From positions 1-62,622 of the forward strand of contig NZ_JAIQXX010000016.1 of assembly GCF_021887715.1 (NCBI RefSeq): DNA of 62,622 nt, read 5' to 3'. Positions 7,113 through 17,121 of this stretch are shown here, in pieces. This DNA comes from Winogradskyella immobilis (lineage in GTDB: Bacteria; Bacteroidota; Bacteroidia; Flavobacteriales; Flavobacteriaceae). Under the pieces are notes generated by a model. The model saw nothing but the letters and a program-made list of their open reading frames with translations. It was not told the origin of the DNA and did no database searches. How positions within the stretch are numbered: position 1 is the stretch's first letter; every line of letters begins with the position of its first letter. Position numbers and translations under genes: made by a program.

Positions 7113-9023
7113 CTATTTAATCATATCATAGCTACGTTTAATAAAACTAGTGAGTTCTTCACCTTTTAATAAACCTTGAGATAAACGTGCTAAGTCTAAA
7201 CTTTGATTAATTAAACGTTCTTGTTTCTTCTTTGTTTTAGTTTCTAAAATATCATTAACTAAACTAGAATTAGTGTTAACCACCAAATTGTACATCTCTG
7301 GCATATTACCAAACATATTCATACCACCACCGCCAGTAGCTTGCATCTCTTTCATACGGCGCATAAATTCTGGCTGTGTTATCATAAACGGTGAAGCTTC
7401 ACTATCCATAGCTTCTAACTGAACTGTAAACTTTTCAGAAGGAATAACTTCTTTTAAAAGTGTATCTAATTCAGTTTTTTGTTCTTCTGTTAGTTTAGAA
7501 ATCGCAGTATCCTCTTTTTTAATAAGGTTGTCAATATGATCTCCATCGACACGAGTAAATGAAATCTTCTCTTTACTAGTTTCTAATTTCTGAATTAAAT
7601 GACTTACAATAGGCGAATCTAATAGTAAAACTTCGTAACCTTTGGTTTTTGCAGCTTCGATATAACTATGTTGTTCATCTTTGTTAGAGGCATATAATAT
7701 AACCAGCTTATCATCTTTATCCGTTTGATTGGCCTTTATCTTATTATATAATTCTTCATAAGTGTAATACGTACCATCTACTGTTGGGTATAACGCAAAT
7801 GCATCAGCTTTTTCAAAGAATTTTTCTTCAGAAAGCATTCCATATTCAATAACAATTTTAATATCATCCCATTTAGCTTCAAAATCTTCACGATTAGAGT
7901 TAAATAATGATCTTAATTTATCAGCGACCTTACGTGTAATGTAAGAAGATATTTTTTTTACATTACCATCAGCTTGTAAGTAACTACGAGATACGTTTAA
8001 CGGAATATCTGGAGAATCAATAACACCACGTAACATCGTTAAAAACTCAGGAACAATACCTTCTACATTATCAGTAACAAAAACTTGATTTTGATAAAGT
8101 TGAATTTTATCCTTTTGCATATTCATATCATTCGTCATCTTAGGGAAATACAAGATTCCTGTTAAGTTGAACGGATAATCTACATTTAAATGAATATTGA
8201 ATAAAGGCTCTTCAAATTGCATTGGATACAATTCTCTATAAAAGTCTTTATAGTTTTGGTCTTCTAATTCTGTTGGTTGTTTTGTCCAAGCCGGATTAGG
8301 GTTATTGATAATATCATCAACTGTAATTTGCTTATGAGGTTCTGTAGTTTCTTTACCATCTTTATCTTTAGTTGTCTTTGGCGTAAACTCAGGATCGTTA
8401 ATTTCTTTAGTTCCAAATTTAATTGGAATAGGCATAAACTTATTATACTTGTTTAGTAACTCTCGGATTCTAGTGTCTTCTAAAAACTCTGTAGAATCTT
8501 CAGCAATATGAAGAATAATTTCTGTTCCTCTATCTTCTTTATCAGCTTCAACTAATGTAAATTCTGGAGAACCATCACAAGTCCAATGAGCAGCAGGAGC
8601 TCCAGTATGCGACTTAGTGATAATTTCTACTTTTTCTGCTACCATAAATGCAGAATAGAAACCTAAACCAAAATGACCTATAATACCAGAATCTTTTGCA
8701 GAATCTTTATACTGATCTAAAAATTCTTCAGCTCCAGAAAACGCTACTTGGTTAATATATTTTTCAACCTCTTCAGCTGTCATACCAATACCTTGATCAA
8801 TAATATGAAGCTTTTTAGCGTCCTTATCTATTTTAATCTCAATTTGTGGATTTCCATATTCAGATTTAGATTCTCCAATGCTAGCTAAGTGTTTTAACTT
8901 TAGTGTGGCATCAGTGCCATTACTAATAAGTTCACGTAGAAAGATTTCGTGATCACTGTATAAGAATTTTTTAATAAGCGGAAAGATATTCTCTACCGAC
9001 ACATTAATACTTCCTTTTGTCAT
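7113..9023 (-). CDS. htpG: Molecular chaperone HtpG (Hsp90)
   Basis: The 636-residue protein is a full-length bacterial Hsp90. The GHKL ATPase domain occupies about 1-215 and shows NGTDATLKLKHL, the DQGIGMT nucleotide-binding loop and the GHFGLGFYSAFMVA lid segment. The middle domain includes NVSRSYLQ (with the conserved Arg) and the C-terminal dimerisation domain follows. It acts as an ATP-dependent cytosolic chaperone. No partner gene is adjacent. A short hairpin (TTTCCAC/GTGGAAA) lies in its leader at 9045-9060. Confidence 0.96.
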   Translation of the reverse strand: MTKGSINVSVENIFPLIKKFLYSDHEIFLRELISNGTDATLKLKHLASIGESKSEYGNPQIEIKIDKDAKKLHIIDQGIGMTAEEVEKYINQVAFSGAEEFLDQYKDSAKDSGIIGHFGLGFYSAFMVAEKVEIITKSHTGAPAAHWTCDGSPEFTLVEADKEDRGTEIILHIAEDSTEFLEDTRIRELLNKYNKFMPIPIKFGTKEINDPEFTPKTTKDKDGKETTEPHKQITVDDIINNPNPAWTKQPTELEDQNYKDFYRELYPMQFEEPLFNIHLNVDYPFNLTGILYFPKMTNDMNMQKDKIQLYQNQVFVTDNVEGIVPEFLTMLRGVIDSPDIPLNVSRSYLQADGNVKKISSYITRKVADKLRSLFNSNREDFEAKWDDIKIVIEYGMLSEEKFFEKADAFALYPTVDGTYYTYEELYNKIKANQTDKDDKLVILYASNKDEQHSYIEAAKTKGYEVLLLDSPIVSHLIQKLETSKEKISFTRVDGDHIDNLIKKEDTAISKLTEEQKTELDTLLKEVIPSEKFTVQLEAMDSEASPFMITQPEFMRRMKEMQATGGGGMNMFGNMPEMYNLVVNTNSSLVNDILETKTKKKQERLINQSLDLARLSQGLLKGEELTSFIKRSYDMIK

Positions 9024-9044
9024 AATTTAATGTATTAAATATTT

Positions 9045-9060
9045 CCACGTCTGTGGAAAA
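9045..9060. repeat. Short REP-like hairpin upstream of htpG
   Basis: TTTCCAC and GTGGAAA form a small hairpin of the same kind as those at 18430-18447, 51899-51917 and 54056-54074. These look like dispersed flavobacterial palindromes of the form TTCCCnnnnnnGGGAA. Confidence 0.5.
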
Positions 9061-9238
9061 CTGTTTAGTTTTTTGTTTTAATTGTCTTGATGAGAGATAG
9101 GCAACAAAAATGCCAATTCAGTAAATATGACAAACTGACACCAACTTTTATAAAAAAATAAATTACTCATTTGTTAAAGTTTATAATACTCTATAAAAAT
9201 GGTTTTATGCGTTGTAATTAAATAGAGTAAAGATTGAC

Positions 9239-9246
9239 TAAATTTG
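9239..9246 (+). promoter_or_regulatory. -7 element (TAAATTTG) upstream of fabH
   Basis: It matches TAnnTTTG and lies 71 bp before the fabH-like start, within the 294-bp gap shared with divergent htpG. I see nothing else in that gap apart from the short hairpin near htpG. Confidence 0.45.
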
Positions 9247-9317
9247 TCATATATTTAATAACTATAATATAATAATGAAAACCTCTGAATAAGAGCGATT
9301 ATAACAATCATTTTTTT

Positions 9318-10322
9318 ATGTATAATTCAAAAATAATAGGTTTAGGAAAGTACCTTCCAGATAATGTAGTAACTAATGATGATCTATCTAAAATTATGGA
9401 TACTAATGATGAGTGGATACAAGAACGTACAGGTATAAAAGAACGCCGTTGGATAAAAGAAGGAACAGAAGATACTTCTGCGGTAATGGGAGCGAAAGCT
9501 TCAAAAATTGCAATAGAACGTGCTGGCTTAACAAAAGATGATATCGATTTTATAGTGTTTGCTACCTTAAGTCCTGATTATTATTTTCCAGGTTGTGGTG
9601 TGCAAATACAAGACTTATTAGATATGCCAACTGTTGGAGCATTAGATATACGTAATCAATGTTCTGGTTTTGTATATGCTATTTCTGTAGCAGATCAGTT
9701 TATTAAAACAGGCATGTATAAAAATATTTTAGTTATTGGTGCTGAATATCATAGTAACGGATTAGACAAGAGTACAAGAGGTCGTGGAGTTACTGTTATT
9801 TTTGGTGATGGAGCAGGAGCTGCAGTTTTAAGTAGAGAAGAAGATAATTCTAAAGGTATTTTGTCTACGCACTTGCATAGTGAAGGTAAATATGCAGATA
9901 AACTCACAGTAGCTTCACCTAGTATTTCGCATTGGGTACCAGAAATTATTGAAGCAGGAGATGAAGATATATCCTATTTTCCATACATGGATGGCACTTT
10001 TGTATTTAAAAATGCAGTAGTACGTTTTAGTGAAGTGATTATGGAAGGTTTAATACAAAACGGCTTGCAACGCGAAGATATTGATATGCTCATTCCTCAT
10101 CAGGCTAACTTAAGAATAGCTCAGTTTATTCAAAAGAAATTTAGTTTAAGGGATGATCAGGTGTTTAATAACATTATGAAATACGGTAATACAACAGCAG
10201 CATCTGTTATTATTGCTTTAACTGAAGCTTGGGAAGAAGGTAAAATTAAAGAAGGTGATAATGTGGTGTTAGCTGCTTTTGGCAGTGGATTTACTTGGGC
10301 AAGTGCTATTATAAAATGGTAA
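9318..10322 (+). CDS. fabH: 3-oxoacyl-ACP synthase III family protein (FabH-like)
   Basis: This 334-residue thiolase-fold enzyme has the FabH catalytic triad: Cys115 in IRNQCSGFVYA, His in IPHQANLRI and Asn in YGNTTAASV. Members condense acetyl- or branched acyl-CoA with malonyl-ACP to start fatty acid synthesis. Flavobacteria usually carry a second copy beside plsX in the main fatty-acid cluster. This stand-alone copy could be a paralogue with a different acyl primer, so the symbol is provisional. Confidence 0.85.
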   Translation: MYNSKIIGLGKYLPDNVVTNDDLSKIMDTNDEWIQERTGIKERRWIKEGTEDTSAVMGAKASKIAIERAGLTKDDIDFIVFATLSPDYYFPGCGVQIQDLLDMPTVGALDIRNQCSGFVYAISVADQFIKTGMYKNILVIGAEYHSNGLDKSTRGRGVTVIFGDGAGAAVLSREEDNSKGILSTHLHSEGKYADKLTVASPSISHWVPEIIEAGDEDISYFPYMDGTFVFKNAVVRFSEVIMEGLIQNGLQREDIDMLIPHQANLRIAQFIQKKFSLRDDQVFNNIMKYGNTTAASVIIALTEAWEEGKIKEGDNVVLAAFGSGFTWASAIIKW

Positions 10323-10390
10323 CTAATGTATAAAAGACCTAAAAAAGAGGTAGTGTACTTCTTATTTTGGGATGAGAGATAATAATATAA

Positions 10391-10422
10391 AAAAAGTCGG
10401 AATTTTAGAGTTCCGACTTTTT
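10391..10422 (+). terminator. Terminator after fabH-like gene
   Basis: A 12-bp stem AAAAAGTCGGAA / TTCCGACTTTTT with an 8-base loop, 68 bp past the stop. It is symmetrical enough to act on both strands. Confidence 0.8.
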
Positions 10423-10564
10423 CAGCTATTAACCAACTTTAACTAACACTACGGTTATAAAATAAATTTTATAACACTTATTACTTAAAACTTATCTACT
10501 ATGTAGACGTAACAATTCTATTTTTATTGCAAAGGATTTTAGATTTAACGTGATATTAACACAA

Positions 10565-10597
10565 AAGAGTCCAAAGGCGGACAACCTTTGGACTCTT
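10565..10597. terminator. Strong 13-bp hairpin, possible terminator
   Basis: The stem AAGAGTCCAAAGG / CCTTTGGACTCTT is perfect with a 7-base loop. There is no T run on the plus strand and only a weak one on the minus strand, so it may be an RNA structure rather than a terminator. Confidence 0.5.
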
Positions 10598-10730
10598 ACT
10601 ATATATTAATTTTAGTTTTTTTATCTTGAAGACTAACTCAAATAATTGTAAACTATAATTAGTTATAGCATAAGTCGTAATCAATTCTTTTTCATTACGA
10701 TATAAAAATTATCAAATAATATGCCAAATA

Positions 10731-10758
10731 AAAACCCGAAGAAAAAACTTCGGGTTTT
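10731..10758 (-). terminator. Terminator of the outer-membrane receptor gene
   Basis: An 11-bp stem (AAAACCCGAAG / CTTCGGGTTTT) with a 6-base loop lies 69 bp past the stop of the minus-strand receptor. Confidence 0.75.
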
Positions 10759-10826
10759 CTTATTTAATAGTCTAACATTAACACTAACCATCAACTATTT
10801 ATGTCGACTATTAAATTATATTTTTT

Positions 10827-13301
10827 TTATATAAATCCTCCTCCAGATTTTTCATCGTTATCACGCCTTTTACGAGATTTAGCTCGGTATTTTCCACCTC
10901 CAAATCGGTAAGATAACCCAGCAAAAATGGTGCTGAATTCTCTATCGACTTCTACATTTTGTCTAAAAGGACGACGACTCTCAATAGATATTTCTTGTGT
11001 ATCAAAAACATTATTAAAGTTTAGACTAAACGTCGCTCTATCATCTTGTAAGAAATTATATCTCAAACCAAGATTGACAAAATAAATAGGGTCTATTTCA
11101 AAATTTAATCCAGTATCTGGCCCTCTATATAATGCAAATGCAGATAGTGATAAACTCTTGTTTACTCTAAAATTATTAAATACTCTAAAGTTGTATATGA
11201 TATTGTCAACTTCTGTTTCGTTAATACTAATATCATCTATGGTTGGGTTTGTTATACTCTGGTCTAATGTTTCAGCAATACCCGTTTGTTGTCTAGCAAA
11301 TAAATCGAAACTTGCATTAATACTCCACCATTTAGTTGGTCTATAGTTACTAGAAATTTCTATACCGTAAGCTGAAGTGTTATCAAAATTATCATTAGTT
11401 AAAATGACGCGTCCAGAACCTAAATTAGATCGATCTACAAATACACCTTGATTAATTTCATCTTCTATAAGTCTATAGAAAACACCTCCTGTAAGACTAC
11501 CTTTTTTTAATTTACGAGTGTAATTAACTTCAACAGAATTAGTAAATTGAGGTTCTAGTTCAGGATTGCCAAATTGAGAAATCAAAGCAGTATTAAATTC
11601 AGGAATAGGATTTACCTGCCCAACACCTGGGCGATCTACACGTCTACTAAAACTAAATTGGTATGAATTTTTTTCAGATGGATTATACGTTAAAAATGCA
11701 GATGGGTATATTTGAAAATAATCATTTTCAAATGGGAAATCCGTAGCACTATTATTTATTAAATCCGTATCTATAGCTAATGCATTCACATCAACAAATT
11801 CAGCTCTAAGCCCTAATTGATATGACCACTTGTCTAAAGCTTTACCGTAGCTAGCATAAGCAGAAAAAATATCTCTAGTATAATCAAAAGCAGTAGATGT
11901 AGGAATAAAATCTCCAAACTCATTTCTTACACGCGCATCAGAATTGTAATTAATAGTGTTTTCAAATAAACGGGCTTGTAGCCCTAATTCTAATTTTGCT
12001 TTATCAGATAACGGATTTACATAATCTAAGTTTATGGTTGTTCTGTTACGGTCTATACCGGTATTTTCTTCAAAATTTGGACGTGTATTAGCTCCTGAAA
12101 ATAAATTGTCAGAAAAAATGGAGCTATCAAAAATATTATGATCAACTTCTAACTCTATATTATGACCTTCATCATCAAAATCTAATTTGTAGTTAAAGTT
12201 ATATTGTTGGCTATCATTAGAGTTTTCATTATTTATAAACTGATTTTGATTATTGTTAGGTGCATTATCAAAAGTTAATAGAGTATTTACACCAGCTCCA
12301 CCATCAAAAATATTTTGGTTTGTAAAGAAAGAGACTGTATTCTTATCATTGATGTAATAATCGACACCCACTTTAAATAAATGCGAATTTTGATCGTCTA
12401 AAACATTTAGAGATTGATTTAACCCAGTATCAATTTGTTCTAAATCTACGGTTTGGATGTTGTCTGATATATTATTGCCATAACTGCCATAGAAATTAAA
12501 TTTTCCACTTCTATAATTTAGATCCAATGAACTATTAAATTTAGGCTCTATCTCGCGAGTAAGTCCTACATTAAAATTTCCATTAAATCCTACCATGGTG
12601 TTTTTATGTAGAATAATATTGATAATACCACTCATGCCTTCAGGATTGTATTTTGCAGAAGGATTAGTTATTAATTCAATTTGCTTAATAGATGTGGAAG
12701 GAATTTGCTTAAGCAATTGTGCTGCAGGAATATTTGATAATTTTCCATCAACCATTACTTGTACGTTTTGATTACCTCGTAATGCAATAGCTCCAGTTTG
12801 TTGATCTACATTAACAGACGGAATATTGTTCATAATATCCGATGCTGTTGGTCCTGATGTTGTTAAATCTTTACCAACATTAATAACTTTTCTGTCTACT
12901 TTTTGCTGAATAGTGGAGACTTCAGCTACTACCGTAACTTCATCTAAGCTTTCGGCATCTTCTGTTAGCATAATATCACCAATATTAGGATTATAATTGC
13001 CTTTGGCTAGTGTAACTGATTTAGCAATAGTTTTATAACCAATGTATTGTATCTCTACACTAACAGTGCCTTCTGGGACTTTTTCAATTTTAAATTTTCC
13101 GTCTTCAGAAGTAATGCCTCCAGTAATTATTTTGCCAGCATTGTCTTTAATTACAACATTAACATAAGGAAGTGGTTGGTTTAATTCTGCGTCCATAACT
13201 CTTCCAGAGATGGAACCATTTTTGATTTCTGAATTTGAATTGGGTTGGGGAAATGCTGCTAAAGAAATTAGCATAGCAAACATAACAAGTAAATGTTTCA
13301 T
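10827..13301 (-). CDS. TonB-dependent-receptor-like outer-membrane barrel protein
   Basis: The 824-residue protein has a signal peptide (about 1-18) and a carboxypeptidase-regulatory-like domain at about 28-115 (GSISGRVMDAELNQPLPYVNV). A plug-like domain follows (NIPSVNVDQQTGAIALRGNQ, IKQIELITNPSAKYNPEG), then a long beta-barrel with many aromatic strand ends (family 'outer membrane beta-barrel', PF14905 type). It ends in a basic, Gly-rich cytosine-free tail YRAKSRKRRDNDEKSGGG after the last strand. No SusD partner is adjacent, so it is not a Sus-type glycan importer. The substrate is unknown; peptide or metal uptake are possibilities only. Confidence 0.85.
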   Translation of the reverse strand: MKHLLVMFAMLISLAAFPQPNSNSEIKNGSISGRVMDAELNQPLPYVNVVIKDNAGKIITGGITSEDGKFKIEKVPEGTVSVEIQYIGYKTIAKSVTLAKGNYNPNIGDIMLTEDAESLDEVTVVAEVSTIQQKVDRKVINVGKDLTTSGPTASDIMNNIPSVNVDQQTGAIALRGNQNVQVMVDGKLSNIPAAQLLKQIPSTSIKQIELITNPSAKYNPEGMSGIINIILHKNTMVGFNGNFNVGLTREIEPKFNSSLDLNYRSGKFNFYGSYGNNISDNIQTVDLEQIDTGLNQSLNVLDDQNSHLFKVGVDYYINDKNTVSFFTNQNIFDGGAGVNTLLTFDNAPNNNQNQFINNENSNDSQQYNFNYKLDFDDEGHNIELEVDHNIFDSSIFSDNLFSGANTRPNFEENTGIDRNRTTINLDYVNPLSDKAKLELGLQARLFENTINYNSDARVRNEFGDFIPTSTAFDYTRDIFSAYASYGKALDKWSYQLGLRAEFVDVNALAIDTDLINNSATDFPFENDYFQIYPSAFLTYNPSEKNSYQFSFSRRVDRPGVGQVNPIPEFNTALISQFGNPELEPQFTNSVEVNYTRKLKKGSLTGGVFYRLIEDEINQGVFVDRSNLGSGRVILTNDNFDNTSAYGIEISSNYRPTKWWSINASFDLFARQQTGIAETLDQSITNPTIDDISINETEVDNIIYNFRVFNNFRVNKSLSLSAFALYRGPDTGLNFEIDPIYFVNLGLRYNFLQDDRATFSLNFNNVFDTQEISIESRRPFRQNVEVDREFSTIFAGLSYRFGGGKYRAKSRKRRDNDEKSGGGFI

Positions 13302-13355
13302 TGATTGTGATTGTTTTTTGATTGATTTGATGATAGTAATTAAAATATAGACGAC

Positions 13356-13363
13356 TACTTTTG
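13356..13363 (+). promoter_or_regulatory. -7 element (TACTTTTG)
   Basis: It matches TAnnTTTG 44 bp before the CoA-binding protein start, in the gap between divergent genes. The -33 box is unclear. Confidence 0.45.
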
Positions 13364-13407
13364 TATGATGTTACTTTTTATTAAACCCTTTAACATCTTT
13401 TTAACAC

Positions 13408-13770
13408 ATGAAGAAAAAAACATTAGTTGTCGGAGCCTCACTAAAAACACATCGTTATTCTAATAAAGCAATACGTCGTTTAATTGATAAAGGCCATGAA
13501 GTTAAAGCATTAGGTTTAAGAAAAGGTGAAGTTGAAGGAGTCTCTATAGATACTGAACGTTTAAATTATAAAGCAATAGATACTGTAACACTATATTTAA
13601 ATCCAAAACGGCAAGTTGAACTTTATGATTACATTATAGGTTTAAAGCCTAAACGTGTAATTTTTAATCCAGGAACAGAAAATATAGAATTCTATAATTT
13701 GCTTAAAGCAAATCAAATAGAATTTGAAATAGCTTGTACGCTAGTATTGTTAGGTACTAATCAGTATTAA
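13408..13770 (+). CDS. CoA-binding domain protein (YccU-like)
   Basis: A 120-residue single Rossmann-fold protein matching the CoA_binding_2 family. It starts [19 protein letters not shown], which carries the GAS nucleotide loop, and has YLNPKRQ and [11 protein letters not shown] strand-turns. The length is typical. The physiological role is undefined. Its last 14 bp overlap the 3' end of the convergent symporter gene. Confidence 0.85.
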   Translation: MKKKTLVVGASLKTHRYSNKAIRRLIDKGHEVKALGLRKGEVEGVSIDTERLNYKAIDTVTLYLNPKRQVELYDYIIGLKPKRVIFNPGTENIEFYNLLKANQIEFEIACTLVLLGTNQY

Positions 13771-15229
13771 TAATCTCTTTTTTAGTTATAATTAGCAATC
13801 CTATAAAGGTTATAAATCCATTTATAGGAAGAATTTCCCAATGAAATTGGTAAGCACCAATAATACTTTCTGGGAGAGAAGTGATGCCGAATGTTATAAG
13901 TATAGATAACAACCCAACAATCCATGCATATTTATCTCTTATTTGTCGTTTGGTTAAAATACCAAATGCAAAAAGCCCAAGCAAAGGTCCATAAGTAAAA
14001 GTTGCAAACTTAAAAAGGTTACTAACAACGTTTCCATCTAAATAATTAAATAGAATAACAACAAACGCTAGTACTATAGAAACATAGACGTGTACTCTTT
14101 TACGAAGCGGTTTTTGTTCGGCTTCTGGTTTGTTATTAATATTTAAAAAATCAACAGAAAAAGAAGTGGTTAATGAAGTTAAGGCAGAATCTGCGCTAGA
14201 ATACGCGGCAGCGATTAAACCAATAATAAAAATAATAGCTAAAGGTTTTCCTAAGTTTTGATTCATTGCAATCTCAGGAAATAATAAATCGGTTCTTGTC
14301 CTTCCATCCACTATAGGAATGTCTATTCCAAATTGTTCTGCGTATATAAACAGTAATGCACCAAGAGATAAGAATGCAAAATTGACAATAACGAGCAGAA
14401 CAGACATGCTTATCATATTCTTCTGAGCTTCTTTTTTGTTTTTGCAGGCTAAATTTTTCTGCATCATATCTTGGTCTAGTCCAGTCATTGCAATAGTTAT
14501 AAATATACCTCCTATAAAATATTTCCAAAAATAGACAGCAGCATTAGGGTCATCAAAGAAGAAAATTTTTCCTTTTTCAGAAAAACTATCAGAGTTTAAA
14601 AATTCTAAGTAAGTCCAATCTAATTTCTCGTTAATTAAGTAGATGGCTAATCCTACAGCACTCAGCATGGCTAGAGTTTGTAAAGTATCAGTCCAAATAA
14701 TAGTTTTTATACCACCTTTAAATGTATATATCCAAATTAGTAATATAGAAATTACAACGGTAATCCAAAACGGTACACCTATACTTTCAAAAACGACATA
14801 TTGCATTGCTAATGCAACCAAAAACAATCGAAAAGAAGCGCCTGTAACACGAGATAATAAAAAGAAAAATGCGCCAGTTTTATAACTTACTTTACCAAAA
14901 CGTTGTTCTAAATATTCGTATATAGAAGTGACATTAAGTTTATAATAAATAGGTAAAAGAATAAAAACGATAACAAAATAGCCTACAAAAAATCCCAATA
15001 CGCCTTGCATATAGCCAAATTGTTGTCCACCAATTAATCCGGGCACAGAAATAAATGTTACACCAGAAAGCGATGTGCCAATCATTCCAAAGGCTACTAA
15101 ATACCACGGAGCAGATTTATTAGCCTTAAAAAAAGCAGCATTAGAATCTTCTTTTCCAGTGAAGTAGGATATTAAAATTAGAACCCCAAAATATGAGGCT
15201 ATTAAAATTAGTATTGTGGTAGGAGACAT
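13757..15229 (-). CDS. Sodium:solute symporter (SSS family)
   Basis: This is a 490-residue inner-membrane protein with about 13 hydrophobic helices. SSS-family landmarks include [21 protein letters not shown], a YLEQRFG helix, [13 protein letters not shown] and [17 protein letters not shown], whose Ser/Ala-rich stretch lies at the sodium site. An upstream in-frame ATG at 15286 would add 19 residues. I prefer 15229 because [15 protein letters not shown] begins directly with the first helix. The solute is unknown. The 3' end overlaps the convergent CoA-binding gene by 14 bp. Confidence 0.87.
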   Translation of the reverse strand: MSPTTILILIASYFGVLILISYFTGKEDSNAAFFKANKSAPWYLVAFGMIGTSLSGVTFISVPGLIGGQQFGYMQGVLGFFVGYFVIVFILLPIYYKLNVTSIYEYLEQRFGKVSYKTGAFFFLLSRVTGASFRLFLVALAMQYVVFESIGVPFWITVVISILLIWIYTFKGGIKTIIWTDTLQTLAMLSAVGLAIYLINEKLDWTYLEFLNSDSFSEKGKIFFFDDPNAAVYFWKYFIGGIFITIAMTGLDQDMMQKNLACKNKKEAQKNMISMSVLLVIVNFAFLSLGALLFIYAEQFGIDIPIVDGRTRTDLLFPEIAMNQNLGKPLAIIFIIGLIAAAYSSADSALTSLTTSFSVDFLNINNKPEAEQKPLRKRVHVYVSIVLAFVVILFNYLDGNVVSNLFKFATFTYGPLLGLFAFGILTKRQIRDKYAWIVGLLSILITFGITSLPESIIGAYQFHWEILPINGFITFIGLLIITKKEIINTD

Positions 15230-15319
15230 AACTAAAGAATTTATTATTCCGAAAATAATCTTTTTATAAAAATTAATAGCTATCATTCTTAAATTTAAAA
15301 ATTAAGTACCTTCGCAATC

Positions 15320-15937
15320 ATGGAATTTTCTTCAAAATTATTAGAGAAAGCAGTTAATGAAATGGCGCAATTACCAGGTATAGGTAAACGTACAGCATTA
15401 CGTTTAGTATTGCATTTATTACGTCAGCCTAAAGAACAAGCGCTATTATTATCTGAAGCTTTAAAAACCGTTAGAGAAGAAATTAATTTTTGTAAATCTT
15501 GCCATAATATTAGTGATAAAACACTTTGTGAGATTTGTGATAACCCAATGCGAAATAAATCACTTATTTGTATCGTAGAAGATATTAGAGATGTTATGGC
15601 TATAGAAAGCACAGGATCTTTTAAAGGCTTATATCATGTGTTAGGTGGTAAAATATCACCAATGGATGGTATTGGTCCTCAAGATTTAAATATTACAACC
15701 TTAATTGATAAGGTAAAAGATGGAACTGTAACAGAGTTAATTTTTGCTATGAGTCCGACAATGGAAGGAGATACTACTAACTTCTACATTTACAGACAGA
15801 TTCAAGATTATAATATAAAAACATCCACTATAGCTAGAGGAATTGCTGCAGGTAATGAACTCGAATACGCAGATGAAATTACTTTAGGTCGAAGCATTAT
15901 AGACCGAATTCCATTTGAAGCCTCATTAAAATCTTAA
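15320..15937 (+). CDS. recR: Recombination mediator RecR
   Basis: The 205-residue protein has all RecR parts: helix-hairpin-helix near the N-terminus ([17 protein letters not shown]), a four-cysteine zinc finger at about 57-72 (CKSC...CEIC) and a TOPRIM domain ([44 protein letters not shown]). RecR acts with RecF/RecO to load RecA at gapped DNA. It is closely followed by a glycosyltransferase (5-bp gap). Confidence 0.96.
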   Translation: MEFSSKLLEKAVNEMAQLPGIGKRTALRLVLHLLRQPKEQALLLSEALKTVREEINFCKSCHNISDKTLCEICDNPMRNKSLICIVEDIRDVMAIESTGSFKGLYHVLGGKISPMDGIGPQDLNITTLIDKVKDGTVTELIFAMSPTMEGDTTNFYIYRQIQDYNIKTSTIARGIAAGNELEYADEITLGRSIIDRIPFEASLKS

Positions 15938-15942
15938 TCGTT

Positions 15943-17034
15943 TTGAAATTATCTGTTGTTATACTTAATTATAATGTACGCTACTTTTTGGAGCTATGTT
16001 TACAGAGTGTTACAGAAGCCATAGATGATATCGACGCAGAGATTATTGTTGTTGACAATAACTCTAGTGATGACAGTTGCTCAATAGTAGAAACTCTATT
16101 CCCAGATGTGATTCTTATTAAAAACACAAATAATTTAGGGTTTTCAAAAGGAAATAATATTGGAGTAAAAGCCGCTAAAGGAGAATATGTATGTATCCTT
16201 AACCCAGATACAGTAGTAGCTGAAGACACATTTGTAACGCTTCTAGAATTTGCGGATTCAAAAACAGATTTAGGCATTTTAGGATGTCAACTTATAGATG
16301 GTAAAGGAAATTTTTTGCCAGAGAGTAAACGAAATATTCCTAAACCTTATGTGGCATTTCAAAAAATGTTAGGAAATGGATCTCAATATTATAATAACTT
16401 AGATGAAGAAGCTATAGGAAAAGTAGATGTTCTAGTCGGTGCATTTATGCTTCTTAAAAAAGAAGTTTATCATAGTGTTAGCGGATTTGACGAAGACTAT
16501 TTTATGTATGGAGAAGATATTGATTTGTCATATAAGGTATCGAAAACTCATACAAATTATTATTACGGACAAACCTCTGTACTTCACTTTAAAGGAGAAA
16601 GCACATTAAAAGATAAAAACTATCTAAAACGTTTTTACGGGGCAATGCATATTTTCTACAAAAAGCATTTTAAACGAAATATTATTTTTAACACTGTAGT
16701 TTTTACAGGAATTAAATTAGCTTATTTAATAAAAAAATCAGACCCTATAGCAATTACAAAACCACAGCAAACACAGATTTTTTCTAGCAGAGACTTAAAA
16801 ACATTAAAATCAAAATTAACACAACAGATAAAGGTGTATACGGATTTAAATTTAATAGAAGATCATAGTCTTATTATTTTGGATGCTGAAATGTTTTCAT
16901 ATAAAACAATATTAAAGACAATGAAAACAAATGCAAAAAACAAAAGCCTAACCTATAGAATTTTACCAAAAAAGAGTAATTTTAGCCTTGGAAGTGATAG
17001 TGCAATATCGCAAGGTGAAGTTATTAAATTTTGA
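15943..17034 (+). CDS. Glycosyltransferase family 2
   Basis: The 363-residue protein begins LSVVILNYNVRYFLELCL, followed by VDNNSSDDS, NPDT and GEDIDLSYKV, the order seen in GT-A fold rhamnosyl/N-acetylglucosaminyl transferases. The fold ends near residue 230. The C-terminal part (about 240-363) is basic and not recognisable. The only sensible start here is TTG at 15943, because it gives the complete first beta strand. Its acceptor is unknown; the role is probably in surface polysaccharide. Confidence 0.88.
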   Translation: MKLSVVILNYNVRYFLELCLQSVTEAIDDIDAEIIVVDNNSSDDSCSIVETLFPDVILIKNTNNLGFSKGNNIGVKAAKGEYVCILNPDTVVAEDTFVTLLEFADSKTDLGILGCQLIDGKGNFLPESKRNIPKPYVAFQKMLGNGSQYYNNLDEEAIGKVDVLVGAFMLLKKEVYHSVSGFDEDYFMYGEDIDLSYKVSKTHTNYYYGQTSVLHFKGESTLKDKNYLKRFYGAMHIFYKKHFKRNIIFNTVVFTGIKLAYLIKKSDPIAITKPQQTQIFSSRDLKTLKSKLTQQIKVYTDLNLIEDHSLIILDAEMFSYKTILKTMKTNAKNKSLTYRILPKKSNFSLGSDSAISQGEVIKF

Positions 17035-17076
17035 TTAAATTTTGAATTAACATCAATAAAAGACTACTTTTTTTAG

Positions 17077-17084
17077 TAATTTTG
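17077..17084 (+). promoter_or_regulatory. -7 element (TAATTTTG) upstream of E2 gene
   Basis: It matches TAnnTTTG 38 bp before the start at 17122. Confidence 0.5.
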
Positions 17085-17121
17085 CATTCAATCACCGAAT
17101 TAAGACTATCAAATTATAGAT

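Larger units (their letters stand above)
10323..10826. other. 504-bp non-coding gap with several strong hairpins
   Basis: No convincing ORF is present. It holds terminator-type hairpins at 10391-10422 and 10731-10758, a 13-bp stem at 10565-10597, a palindrome at 10454-10475 (GTTATAAAAT/ATTTTATAAC) and a long-range stem pairing 10763-10772 with 10806-10815. The amount of structure exceeds what two convergent genes need, so small RNAs are possible. Confidence 0.5.

Noticed and set aside
15230..15286. 19-residue N-terminal extension of the sodium symporter
   Set aside because: It precedes the family-like start [12 protein letters not shown] and would add an extra hydrophobic stretch not usual for SSS proteins.
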